DNA of 64,000 nucleotides, from positions 25,970 to 89,969 of the forward strand of contig JADMIM010000002.1 of the NCBI GenBank assembly GCA_015478585.1, given 5' to 3'. How positions within the stretch are numbered: the stretch's first letter is position 1; each line of letters opens with the position of its first letter. Under the pieces are notes generated by a model, which searched no databases, was not told where the DNA came from, and saw only the letters and a list, made by a program, of their open reading frames with translations. Below are positions 9,173 through 16,210 of the stretch, one piece after another. The translations under genes were made by a program, and so were the position numbers. Source of the stretch: Thermaceae bacterium (lineage in GTDB: Bacteria > Deinococcota > Deinococci > Deinococcales > Thermaceae).

Positions 9173-9279
9173 TATCGCGGTTTGGGCTATTTTTACCGCT
9201 ACTCATGGCGGTAAAAAATGAGCTGAGTACGGTCTTTCTAGCAGAGTGGACTGTCTTATTCTTTCTGAAAACCGCTCTA
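9173..9279 (+). mobile_element. MITE-like element, copy 1
   Basis: Begins TATCGCGGTTT and ends GAAAACCGCTCTA, an imperfect terminal inverted repeat with TA at both outer ends. An internal hairpin TTTTTACCGC / GCGGTAAAAA (9190-9199, 9208-9217) resembles a bidirectional terminator. It lies directly before the creatininase gene in the operon. Confidence 0.8.
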
Positions 9280-9358
9280 AGAAGTAAAAGGGGTCAAAAG
9301 TAACGGCTAAGTCTTTTACTTTTCACCTTTTACCCTTTTGACCTTTTCGCCTTCCTTT
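9280..9358. repeat. Heptanucleotide repeat tract
   Basis: Units such as CTTTTAC TTTTCAC CTTTTAC CCTTTTG fill the space between the mobile repeat and the end of the 4-TM gene. No coding content. Confidence 0.5.
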
Positions 9359-9814
9359 CTACAACAGCCTATACGCCAGCAGCGACATTAGCGATACGCC
9401 AAACAAGCTACGGTGGGCCGCAACCAGGCCGGGATCGGTGAGCCAGGCCATATAGAACTGGTTAGCCAGCATGAATCCCCCCCACAACAGCGTGAGCAGG
9501 CCCAGCGCGGTGGTGGCCACCTCTGGAATTCCGCTCAATAGCGCTACCCACAACGCCACCGTAGCCAGGGTTTCCCACACGATAACCAGGGCAAAGAGGG
9601 TAGCCACTAGCCAAACCGGGGTGGGATAGGTCTGGGTCACGCGCAGCATCAAGCTCCAGTTGGAGGAGGTTTTGAAGCTTTCAGGGAGAGTCTTCATGGC
9701 TTTGAGGGCCTCGAGCATGTTCATCAGCGTGACCATCGAGAGCCATAGCGCCCACACCAGCAGGATTGCGGTTTTGATGGTCTCGAGGCTCAGGGTTAGC
9801 ACAGTAATCCTCAT
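9359..9814 (-). CDS. Uncharacterised 4-TM membrane protein (paralogue B)
   Basis: 151 residues with four predicted membrane helices. The family is not recognised. It is clearly a paralogue of the next gene (9916-10440): shared positions include WALWLS near the first helix, TPVWLV, VVWE-type LALVIVWETLA, a LWGG/LWGM step, and AAHRSLFG close to the C-terminus. ATG at 9814 is the only credible start; the longer frame would be encoded by the mobile repeat, whose left end (9812) begins on the start codon itself. No ribosome binding site remains, so translation may depend on the upstream gene or be reduced. Being between a substrate-binding protein and hydrolases suggests a part in transport or sensing of the same substrate. 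Confidence 0.75.
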   Translation of the reverse strand: MRITVLTLSLETIKTAILLVWALWLSMVTLMNMLEALKAMKTLPESFKTSSNWSLMLRVTQTYPTPVWLVATLFALVIVWETLATVALWVALLSGIPEVATTALGLLTLLWGGFMLANQFYMAWLTDPGLVAAHRSLFGVSLMSLLAYRLL

Positions 9815-9918
9815 CGCGGTTTGGGCTATTTTTGCCGCCACTCATGGCGGCAAAAAGGAGCTGGGCACGGTCTTTCTAACGGAGGGGAGGATTCTATTCT
9901 TTCTGAAAACTGCTCTCA
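9812..9918 (+). mobile_element. MITE-like element, copy 2
   Basis: Left end CATCGCGGTTT (TA changed to CA), right end GAAAACTGCTCTCA. It has the best internal hairpin of the family: a perfect 12-bp stem TTTTTGCCGCCA / TGGCGGCAAAAA (9829-9840, 9845-9856), with T-runs on both strands. Compared with copy 1 the stem differs by paired changes. It fills the whole gap between the two 4-TM paralogues and supplies the TGA stop of one of them. Confidence 0.85.
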
Positions 9919-10440
9919 GTCGGGCAAAACATACAGGGCAATCAGCGAGACCAAAAACGCCGTGAAGATGCTGCGGTGGGCCGCCGAGGTGCTATATCCC
10001 CCCTGCCCTTCCACCACGAAGGTCAAGAAAATCTCGTCCATCCAGATAAACATCCCCCACAGCGCCAGCGAGACCAGAAAGGCCAGATTGACCGCACCCA
10101 GGTTCAGCCCGCTCGAGAGCGCCCGCCATAACAAAAAAGCCGCCAGCGCTTCCCACACCACCGCCCCAGCATAGAGAATCCAGACCAGCCAGCGCGGGGT
10201 GCTGTACACCGCCGTCAGCTTGAGCATGGAGGTGAAATTGGTAGAGGAAAGCTTGAAGCCCTGGGGCAGTATCCCAGCCCCCTTTAACCCGTCGAGAACG
10301 TTGAGCACGACGATGGTGCTGAGCCAAAAAGCCCACAGCAGCACGATGCCCTGTTTGATGGCGAAGGTTCCGGGTTCCACGTAGGGTCTCAGGGTGATAA
10401 AGGTTAGAGGATAAGAGGATGAAAGATTTTGCGCCTTCAT
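9916..10440 (-). CDS. Uncharacterised 4-TM membrane protein (paralogue A)
   Basis: 174 residues, four predicted helices, paralogous to 9359-9814 and about 20 residues longer at the N-terminus. Conserved stretches are LLWAFWLS, LNVLDGLK, STPRWLVWIL, VVWEALA, and SAAHRSIF. The stop TGA falls on the right end of a mobile repeat, so the last codon or two may not be original. The start is uncertain: the ATG at 10440 directly follows GAGG, and a hairpin (GGATGAAAGAT / ATCTTTCATCC) spans the start. GTG at 10380 is an alternative closer to the paralogue's length. It follows the binding-protein gene by only 16 bp. Confidence 0.72.
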   Translation of the reverse strand: MKAQNLSSSYPLTFITLRPYVEPGTFAIKQGIVLLWAFWLSTIVVLNVLDGLKGAGILPQGFKLSSTNFTSMLKLTAVYSTPRWLVWILYAGAVVWEALAAFLLWRALSSGLNLGAVNLAFLVSLALWGMFIWMDEIFLTFVVEGQGGYSTSAAHRSIFTAFLVSLIALYVLPD

Positions 10441-10456
10441 CCTCTATCTTTCATCC

Positions 10457-11410
10457 TTACTGCTTGGGCAGGTAGTCCAGCGTCCAGACCTTGCTCAGGT
10501 CAATCTTGGTTTCGGGCTTGAGCACCTTCAGGTCTTTGAGCTGCTGGTAGAGGGTGTTCCAGCGCTCGGCGGTCATGGTACCCAGGCCTCCCTTCATGGC
10601 ATCTCCGGTCAGCATCAGCTTCTTGATGGCGGTAGCCCCCCACAGCACCACGTCGGAGGTGTTTTCCTTGTTGGCCGCCTCGAGGGCCGGAACATAGTTT
10701 TTGGGGTTGGCAAAGAAAGCTTCGTAGCCTGCTTTGGAGGCGGCTACAAAGGCTTTGACCGCAGCCGGATTGGACTTGATGAAGTCTTCGGTGGTCACCA
10801 TGATGTCGGCGTAGGGGTTGAAGCCCGAGTCGGCAATCAGCAGAGTCCCGTTTTTGAGGCCCAGTTTGTCGGCATTGTAGGGTTCGGCGGTGACGTAGTT
10901 CTGGGTGATGCGTTTGGGGTCTCTGGCCCAGTCGGACAATTGACCGTTGTAGTTGATGATCTGTACCTTGCCTTTGAGGCTATATTTATTTTCCACGAAC
11001 TCCCAATAGGCCGCTCCCGGCGATACCGCTACCGTGCGTCCGGCCAAATCCTCGAAGCCTTTGAGAGGGTATTCCGCGTGATACATCAGCCCCTGGGGGT
11101 TGTTTTGGAAAGGGGCAAAGATGGCCACCAGAGGAATGCCCTGCTCTCGAGCCAACAGCAGCTCGGTAGCCCCAATCATGGCGAACTGCACTTTGCCGGT
11201 TGCCAGCAAGCCAATGCCACTGGGGGTGTTGGGGCCGCCGGACACGATGGTCATGTCCAGGCCGCCTTTTTTGTAGAGGCCATCCTTCAGGGCGGCAAAA
11301 TATCCGGCGTGACCGGTTTCGGGAAACCAGTTGAGAATCATGCTGACCTTGGTTTGGGCAAAGGCCAAACTAAAAACCAGCATTGCTAGGGCCACCATCT
11401 GTTTTTTCAT
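10457..11410 (-). CDS. ABC transporter substrate-binding protein, NMT1/THI5-like
   Basis: 317 residues. Signal peptide at 1-18 (MKKQMVALAML...AFAQ). The mature part begins KVSMILNWFPETGHAGYFAALKDGLY, the signature of NMT1/THI5-like binding proteins that capture thiamine pyrimidine precursors, riboflavin-like compounds, sulfonates or other nitrogen heterocycles. It follows the permease and ATPase, completing an importer. The ATG at 11410 has GGAG about 9 nt upstream; the longer frame is not needed. The hydrolase genes downstream suggest that the ligand is the compound later hydrolysed. Its identity cannot be settled from sequence. Confidence 0.9.
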   Translation of the reverse strand: MKKQMVALAMLVFSLAFAQTKVSMILNWFPETGHAGYFAALKDGLYKKGGLDMTIVSGGPNTPSGIGLLATGKVQFAMIGATELLLAREQGIPLVAIFAPFQNNPQGLMYHAEYPLKGFEDLAGRTVAVSPGAAYWEFVENKYSLKGKVQIINYNGQLSDWARDPKRITQNYVTAEPYNADKLGLKNGTLLIADSGFNPYADIMVTTEDFIKSNPAAVKAFVAASKAGYEAFFANPKNYVPALEAANKENTSDVVLWGATAIKKLMLTGDAMKGGLGTMTAERWNTLYQQLKDLKVLKPETKIDLSKVWTLDYLPKQ

Positions 11411-11469
11411 GCTTTTTCTCCTCACACATTCTGAGTCGAGTTGGGAAACCCTACTCGAAAACAGACCCA

Positions 11470-11649
11470 TCAAATTGGCGGTTGAGCGAAATCCTTGGTC
11501 GCGGTTTGCGCTATTTCTGCCGTCACTCCTAGTCGCCAAAGGGAACCTGGTACGGTCTTTCTAACCGAGTGGGCGGCCATATTCTTTCCGAAAACCGCTC
11601 TAAGTCGCTCCATGGTGAGGTTGCCGGGGAGGATATTTTGCAACTTCAT
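11470..11649 (-). CDS. Small ORF overrun by a mobile repeat (possible leader peptide)
   Basis: An ATG at 11649 is preceded by AAGGAG with 9-nt spacing, as good as any start in the operon. The frame gives 59 residues, but only the first 16 (MKLQNILPGNLTMERL) lie before the repeat at 11498-11602; most of the rest is translated from the repeat. It may be the front of a small gene or leader peptide between permease and binding protein, broken by the insertion. No homologue is recognised. Confidence 0.35.
   Translation of the reverse strand: MKLQNILPGNLTMERLRAVFGKNMAAHSVRKTVPGSLWRLGVTAEIAQTATKDFAQPPI
11498..11602 (+). mobile_element. MITE-like element, copy 3
   Basis: Left end GTCGCGGTTT, right end GAAAACCGCTCTA. 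The middle resembles copies 1 and 2 (CTATTT, ACGGTCTTTCTAACCGAGTGG) but its hairpin has decayed. It lies between the permease and binding-protein genes. Confidence 0.75.
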
Positions 11650-11708
11650 TATGTCGCTCTCCTTCTCTCTCAGTCGGGATAAGTCTTGCAGACTTACCCT
11701 GGAGAAAC

Positions 11709-12560
11709 TTAGCGTTCCTCTCGAGCCGATTCGTGCCAGTTTTTCAGAAATAAGTTGCCCACATAGCCCACCAGCAAAAAGAAGCTGATGCCCAAGATTG
11801 CCGCACACAGCCCAGCCGCCGCCAGTTGGGCCATCTGCAAACGGCTAGCAGTCTCCACGACCAGAAATCCCAGGCCACCTTTGGTGCTGGCCATACCCGC
11901 CATATATTCCCCCACCACCACCCCAATTACCGAGGCCCCGGCGGCAATGCGCAAGCCCGCGAAGAAGTAGGGCAGCGCCGCAGGTAAGCGCAGCTTGAAC
12001 AGGCTCTGCCAGGAGTTAGCCCCGTAGAGCTGGAACAGTTGTTTGAGCGAGGCATCCGTCGAGCGCAGGCCGATGGCGGTGTTGGCGATGATGGGGAAAA
12101 TCGAGATGATGACCGCCACGGCGATAATTGAGGGCATCCCGATGCCAAACCAGGTCAGCAGCAGCGGCACGAACACAATCACCGGGACGCTCTGGAAGAC
12201 CACCGTGAGGGGGAACACCGCCTTGTACAAAATCGGAATAGAGGTCAGGAGAAACGAAACCGCCGCACCCAGAACTGCCGACAAACCAAAGGCCACAGCC
12301 GTAGCCCGCAGCGTAATCAGGGTGGATTCCCACAGGCTGGCCCCTTGTTCCTGGAAGGCTTGCAGAACATTTAGCGGCCCCGGAACGATAAAGGGTTGGG
12401 GCTTAAAGATGGTGATACCCAATTGCCAAAGCCCCACGAACACCAAAAAGGCCACGGTCACCGGAAGCGCATTGCGCAGCCAAGTAACCAGCCTCGAGGG
12501 CCGCCGCAGCACCACATCCGCACCCGCCGAAGCGGCCCCAACCGGCGAAGATTTGGTCAT
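11709..12560 (-). CDS. ABC transporter permease, SsuC/ThiX type
   Basis: 283 residues with about six membrane helices. The cytoplasmic loop YGANSWQSLFKLRLPAALPYFFAGLR carries the EAA-type contact with the ATPase. It belongs to the group of permeases for sulfonates, nitrate/taurine and pyrimidine precursors. ATG at 12560 has GGAGG 8 nt upstream; the frame to 12635 would overlap the ATPase gene and is not needed. It sits 31 bp after the ATPase gene and about 300 bp before the binding protein. Confidence 0.9.
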   Translation of the reverse strand: MTKSSPVGAASAGADVVLRRPSRLVTWLRNALPVTVAFLVFVGLWQLGITIFKPQPFIVPGPLNVLQAFQEQGASLWESTLITLRATAVAFGLSAVLGAAVSFLLTSIPILYKAVFPLTVVFQSVPVIVFVPLLLTWFGIGMPSIIAVAVIISIFPIIANTAIGLRSTDASLKQLFQLYGANSWQSLFKLRLPAALPYFFAGLRIAAGASVIGVVVGEYMAGMASTKGGLGFLVVETASRLQMAQLAAAGLCAAILGISFFLLVGYVGNLFLKNWHESAREER

Positions 12561-12591
12561 ACCCCCCCTCCAATTTCCGAAACCCTGGCAC

Positions 12592-13392
12592 TCATGCCTT
12601 GACCTCACTGTGAACACTAACGCGCTTAGCCGCATCGCCCTCGAGCACGTTCAGAACCCGGTAGACCAGCTTGCCGTAGGTTTCCGAAGCACGAAACTCC
12701 GAGGTACGCGGGTAGGCCACGGGCACCTCGAGCACCTCGGCGATGCGCCCAGGGTGAGGGGTCATGACCACGATACGCTGCGACAGATAGACCGCCTCGA
12801 ACATATTGTGGGTGACGAAGACTACCGTGGAGCCGGTGGCCTGCTTTAGAGAAAGCAGCTCGTCGTTGAGGCGCTGGCGGGTCATCTCGTCGAGTGCCCC
12901 GAAAGGCTCGTCCATCAGCATGATTTTGGGCCGCGTAATCAGGGCACGAGCGATAGAAACCCGCATTTTCATGCCGCCCGAGAGGGCTCCAGGGAAAGCC
13001 CCCGCCCGCGCACCCAAGCCCACTAAGTCCAGCACTTCTCTGGCCCGGTCTAAACGCTGGGCGCTGCTCACCCCCCGCAACTCTAAAGGAAGCGCAACAT
13101 TATGCAATACCGAGCGCCAAGGCAGCAGGGTGGGTTCTTGAAATACGAAGGCCATTTCCTGCCGGGCTTGGGGGCTACCTGGGGCATAGCCTTCAACTTT
13201 GGCCTCGCCCGAGGTGATGTCCTCGAGGCCCGCCAGAATCCGTAACAGCGTGCTTTTACCACAGCCTGAAGGCCCTACCAGCGAAACGAACTCGCCGGGT
13301 TGCACCGCCAGAGCGACCCCCTCGAGGGCCAAAGTGCCATCAGGGAAGCGCTTATACACGTCCTTGGCTGAAATTACAAAAGGACTGCCCAC
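12592..13392 (-). CDS. ABC transporter ATP-binding protein, SsuB/ThiZ type
   Basis: 266 residues. Walker A GPSGCGKST, Q-loop FVFQEPTLLPWRS, signature LSGGM, Walker B IMLMDEPFGALD and switch His in VTHNMFEA are all intact. The GTG start at 13392 has GGGAGG 6-7 nt upstream. It is the first gene of the catabolic operon: a promoter candidate lies 60 nt upstream, and all genes down to 4334 are on the same strand. It would energise uptake through the neighbouring permease. Confidence 0.92.
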   Translation of the reverse strand: MGSPFVISAKDVYKRFPDGTLALEGVALAVQPGEFVSLVGPSGCGKSTLLRILAGLEDITSGEAKVEGYAPGSPQARQEMAFVFQEPTLLPWRSVLHNVALPLELRGVSSAQRLDRAREVLDLVGLGARAGAFPGALSGGMKMRVSIARALITRPKIMLMDEPFGALDEMTRQRLNDELLSLKQATGSTVVFVTHNMFEAVYLSQRIVVMTPHPGRIAEVLEVPVAYPRTSEFRASETYGKLVYRVLNVLEGDAAKRVSVHSEVKA

Positions 13393-13449
13393 TTCTTACC
13401 TCCCCACCAAACCGTGCTTGTATGCCTCGGGAATAGCCTATACGCCCAC

Positions 13450-13477
13450 AGTATAAACTTGCCCAGCAGGGTGTCAA
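13450..13477 (-). promoter_or_regulatory. Promoter of the ABC/amidohydrolase operon
   Basis: On the minus strand TTGACA (13472-13477) and TATACT (13450-13455) are 16 bp apart, a close match to a sigma-70 promoter. Another TTGACA (13494-13499) lies 16 bp further upstream without a -10 box. The predicted 5' leader to the GTG at 13392 is about 50 nt. Confidence 0.65.
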
Positions 13478-13595
13478 CTGTAGTTTGGAGCAATGTCAAA
13501 AATAAAGAAGTACACCAATTGCTCTACTGGGGTTTATTGACCCAAATGTAAAAGTATTCATTGACACTTACCGATTATTCTTATAACAGTTGGCG

Positions 13596-13683
13596 CTTTA
13601 GGCCGAGGGATAAACGCAGAGAGCTAAACGTCGAACGCAAAAGCTAAAGGGGCAGAGCCGAGAGCAGAGAGGCAAAGGCAAAT
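13596..13683. repeat. Heptanucleotide repeat tract
   Basis: Units of the type GCTAAAC GTCGAAC GCAAAAG, then GCAGAGA GGCAAAG GCAAATA. Same degenerate class as elsewhere in the window. Confidence 0.55.
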
Positions 13684-13703
13684 AAAAAATCCCAGAAAGT
13701 AAG

Positions 13704-13782
13704 TTCCCTCTCCCTCTTGGAAGAGGGTGGCACTAGGCCCACAGGGCCGGGCTTGGCCCGTGCTAGGGTGAGGGGAGGTGAG
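13704..13782. repeat. REP-like palindromic repeat
   Basis: CCCTCTCCCTCTTGGAAGAGGG is followed by a second palindrome around GGGCCGGGCTTGGCCCG and TAGGGTGAGGGG. It looks like a mobile palindromic element of the kind common in many genomes. It has no T-run. Confidence 0.5.
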
Positions 13783-13790
13783 TAAATGAG

Positions 13791-13860
13791 CCAAAAGCCA
13801 CACCAGGACAGCACAATTGCCTCATCGAGAAACACTGTCTGGGACGCAGTTTGTATTTTT
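13791..13860 (+). repeat. 73-bp dispersed repeat, copy a
   Basis: Starts CCAAAAGCCACACCAGGACA, contains AAACACTGTCTGGGACGCAG and ends in a T-run. It is closely related to the copies at 20786, 48786 and 50641, and is flanked by heptad tracts on both sides. Confidence 0.7.
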
Positions 13861-13864
13861 AGGT

Positions 13865-13950
13865 TTTTGACTTTGAGTTTTTGGCGTTCGGCATTAGTCG
13901 TTCGACGTAGGACGGTCTTTTGCCTTCTGCTCTGTGCCCTGTGCTATCCA
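13865..13950. repeat. Heptanucleotide repeat tract
   Basis: Clear 7-nt phase: TTTTGAC TTTGAGT, then TTTTGGC GTTCGGC, then ATTAGTC GTTCGAC, then GCCTTCT GCTCTGT. It directly follows repeat copy a. Confidence 0.6.
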
Positions 13951-13985
13951 CAAAAATCAGGGGCCAGAATTCACTGGCCCCTGAT
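13951..13985 (-). terminator. ftsH terminator
   Basis: Perfect 12-bp stem ATCAGGGGCCAG / CTGGCCCCTGAT (13956-13967, 13974-13985) with a 6-nt loop, followed on the minus strand by TTTTTG. It starts 15 nt after the ftsH stop. It is a textbook intrinsic terminator. Confidence 0.9.
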
Positions 13986-13999
13986 TAGCCCAAAATGGC

Positions 14000-15862
14000 T
14001 TATGCTTCCGGCCTAGCGGCGGCGGCTGGGGCCATCTCCGGCTTCTGGGCGAGGATTTCGCGCACCCGGTCGCCTTGTACGATTTCGTGCTGGAGCAGCT
14101 CGGCAGCCAGCTTGTGCATGGCCTCGGGGTGGGCCGAGAGGGTCTTCTTGGAAAGCTCGTAGGCCCGATCCAAGATGGTCTGGATATCGGCATCAATCAG
14201 ACGCGAAGTTTCCTCGCTGTGGTCTTGCTTTTTGGCGATTTCTTCCCCCAGGAAAATGGGGCCTTGATTAGACCCCCAGGCCACATTGCGGAAATGGTCG
14301 CCCATACCCCAGTCCAGCACCATCTGCTTGGCCAGGCTGGTGGCCTGCTTGAAGTCGTTAGAAGCTCCGGTGGTGATGGTTCCAGTGAAGAGTTCCTCGG
14401 CGGCCCGGCCGGCTAGGGTCATGGCCAGGGTGTCCTCGAGGTGCTCCTTGCTCATCAGCACGCGCTCTTCGGGGCGATTCCAGCGCACCCCCAGGGCCAT
14501 TCCGCGCGGCACGATAGAAACCTTCTCGGTCTTGTCGGCGTAGGGCAGCACCTCGCCCACGATAGCGTGACCGGCTTCGTGGTAAGCCACGGCCCGCTTC
14601 TCCTCTTCGGAAAGCTTCAAGCTACCCCGCTCGAGGCCCAGCATAATTTTGTCCAGCGCGGTCTGAAAGTGGATTCTGGTAATCTGCGTAGCTCCCTCTC
14701 GAGCCGCCTGCAAGGCCGCCTCATTGACCAGATTCTTGAGGTCGGCCCCGCTGAACTGCGGGGTCAGGCGGGCCAACTCCATCGCGTCCACATCAGCCGA
14801 TAGGGTCTTGCCCCGCATATGCACCAGCAGAATTTCCTTGCGCTCCTCGAGGGTCGGCAGCCCAATCACCACCTGGCGGTCAAAGCGCCCAGGGCGCAGC
14901 AGCGCGGCATCTAAGATGTCCGGGCGGTTGGTCGCAGCTAGCACGATGATGCCGGTGTCCTTCTCGAAGCCATCCATCTCCGAGAGAATCTGGTTGAGGG
15001 TCTGCTCGCGCTCGTCGTGACCCCCCCCAATGCCCGCACCACGCTTGCGACCAATGGAGTCTAGCTCGTCAATAAAGATGATGGCCGGGGCGCTGCGGCG
15101 AGCTTCCTCGAACAAGGTGCGTACCCGGCTGGCCCCCACCCCTACGAACATCTCCATGAACTCCGAAGCCGAGACCGTGAAAAAGGGAACCCCGGCCTCT
15201 CCGGCTACGGCCCTCGAGAGCAGGGTTTTACCCGTGCCCGGAGGCCCTACCAGCAATACTCCTTTAGGAATTTCAGCCCCGATGGCAACGTATTTTTGGG
15301 GATTTTTGAGGAAGTCTACGACTTCCATTAGCTCCTGCTTGGCTTCTTTGTGACCGGCTACGTCCTTGAAGTTGGTGTTAACCCGCTTTTCCTTGCCGTA
15401 TTGGCGGGCGCGGCTCTGCCCAAACTGCATTACCTGGCCTGCTCCACCCTGGGCCCGCATGAAGAAGAAATACCAGAAACCAATCAGCAGCAGTATCGGC
15501 AAGAAGCTCACCAGCAGTTGCGGCCAGATCGAAGCCTGCCGCGTGACCACCTCGACATTTTGCTGGCGCAAAAGCTGGGTAAACTGCGGGTCGTTAAAGC
15601 CCTGAGGCAGCGCGGGCAGGGAAAAACTGCCGGTGGTCACGGTGCTATTGCCAACCGTGATGCGCTCGGGGGCCTTGAAGTTACCGCTGATGCGGCCCTC
15701 TTCCAGCACGACCCTTGCCACCTTGCCTTCTTGGACGTATTGCATAAAGTCGCTATAGGAGATATTCGGGCGATTGCCAAAACCACCGCCCAGTAGTGAA
15801 AACAACCAGTAGGCCAGGATCACCACGATCACTAGGCTCCAGGGATTGATGCGTGTAGGCAA
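14000..15862 (-). CDS. ftsH: ATP-dependent zinc metalloprotease FtsH
   Basis: 620 residues, close to the usual length. Two N-terminal membrane helices flank a small periplasmic domain. The AAA module has GPPGTGKT (Walker A), [15 protein letters not shown] (Walker B) and [19 protein letters not shown] (second region of homology). The protease domain has HEAGH as zinc site. It degrades misfolded membrane and some soluble proteins at the inner membrane. The start is taken as TTG at 15862 because GGAGGAGG lies 8 nt upstream and the protein then begins [11 protein letters not shown], as in Thermus homologues. The 56 residues of the longer frame look non-coding. It is monocistronic with a strong terminator. 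Confidence 0.95.
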   Translation of the reverse strand: MPTRINPWSLVIVVILAYWLFSLLGGGFGNRPNISYSDFMQYVQEGKVARVVLEEGRISGNFKAPERITVGNSTVTTGSFSLPALPQGFNDPQFTQLLRQQNVEVVTRQASIWPQLLVSFLPILLLIGFWYFFFMRAQGGAGQVMQFGQSRARQYGKEKRVNTNFKDVAGHKEAKQELMEVVDFLKNPQKYVAIGAEIPKGVLLVGPPGTGKTLLSRAVAGEAGVPFFTVSASEFMEMFVGVGASRVRTLFEEARRSAPAIIFIDELDSIGRKRGAGIGGGHDEREQTLNQILSEMDGFEKDTGIIVLAATNRPDILDAALLRPGRFDRQVVIGLPTLEERKEILLVHMRGKTLSADVDAMELARLTPQFSGADLKNLVNEAALQAAREGATQITRIHFQTALDKIMLGLERGSLKLSEEEKRAVAYHEAGHAIVGEVLPYADKTEKVSIVPRGMALGVRWNRPEERVLMSKEHLEDTLAMTLAGRAAEELFTGTITTGASNDFKQATSLAKQMVLDWGMGDHFRNVAWGSNQGPIFLGEEIAKKQDHSEETSRLIDADIQTILDRAYELSKKTLSAHPEAMHKLAAELLQHEIVQGDRVREILAQKPEMAPAAAARPEA

Positions 15863-15973
15863 CCTCAAAACCTCCTCCAAACCCCAAACGGCCATCGGTG
15901 AATCAATGGGGAGTACCCCAATGCTACACCGCACTTCGTTTGGCGACCCCATGCTCATACAAGCAGGGGTCTT

Positions 15974-16007
15974 GATAGTATGGTACTCAATCCTGAAATG
16001 AGGATTG
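15974..16007 (-). promoter_or_regulatory. Possible operator/promoter upstream of ftsH
   Basis: The inverted repeat CAATCCT (15988-15994) / AGGATTG (16001-16007) precedes a TACTAT box on the minus strand by 8 nt, so it would cover the -35 position. This arrangement suits a repressor site on the ftsH promoter. The regulator is unknown. Confidence 0.3.
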
Positions 16008-16036
16008 GGTGCCAAGGTGTGATTAGCCATGAGCAG

Positions 16037-16147
16037 CAGGCTAAAGGCAAAAAGTCTAACGCTAAGAACTAAAGGCTCTTTGCTCTCTGCCCTCTGCGCC
16101 TTTAGTTCTTAGCGTTATACCTTCGACCTTAGTCCTTCGACGTATAA
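16037..16147. repeat. Heptanucleotide repeat tract
   Basis: Units such as GCTAAAG GCAAAAA GTCTAAC GCTAAGA, later GCTCTTT GCTCTCT GCCCTCT, later TACCTTC GACCTTA GTCCTTC. The right half is roughly the inverse complement of the left half. Confidence 0.6.
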
Positions 16148-16210
16148 CTGTCCTTTGCTGATGGCCCATCCCTTCCCCCGACCCGAAACTCTTTTAACCC
16201 TCAGCGCTTT

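Larger units (their letters stand above)
13393..13999. other. 607-bp gap: operon promoter, repeats, ftsH terminator
   Basis: From right to left on the minus strand it contains the ftsH terminator (13956-13985), a heptad tract, one copy of the 73-bp repeat, a REP-like element, another heptad tract, and the promoter of the operon starting at 13392. No coding sequence is supported. No TPP, FMN or purine riboswitch core was recognised. Confidence 0.6.
15863..16210. other. 348-bp divergent gap between ftsH and the TPR gene
   Basis: Contains the ftsH upstream region with an inverted repeat (15988-16007) and a heptad repeat tract (16037-16147). No gene or RNA is supported. Confidence 0.5.

Noticed and set aside
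13393..13560. TPP or other riboswitch before the THI5-type ABC operon
   Set aside because: I looked for the conserved TPP, FMN, purine and cobalamin core sequences on the minus strand and saw none; only a simple promoter is supported.
15863..16030. 56-codon N-terminal extension of FtsH
   Set aside because: The extension has no FtsH-like residues, and GGAGGAGG sits 8 nt before the TTG at 15862.
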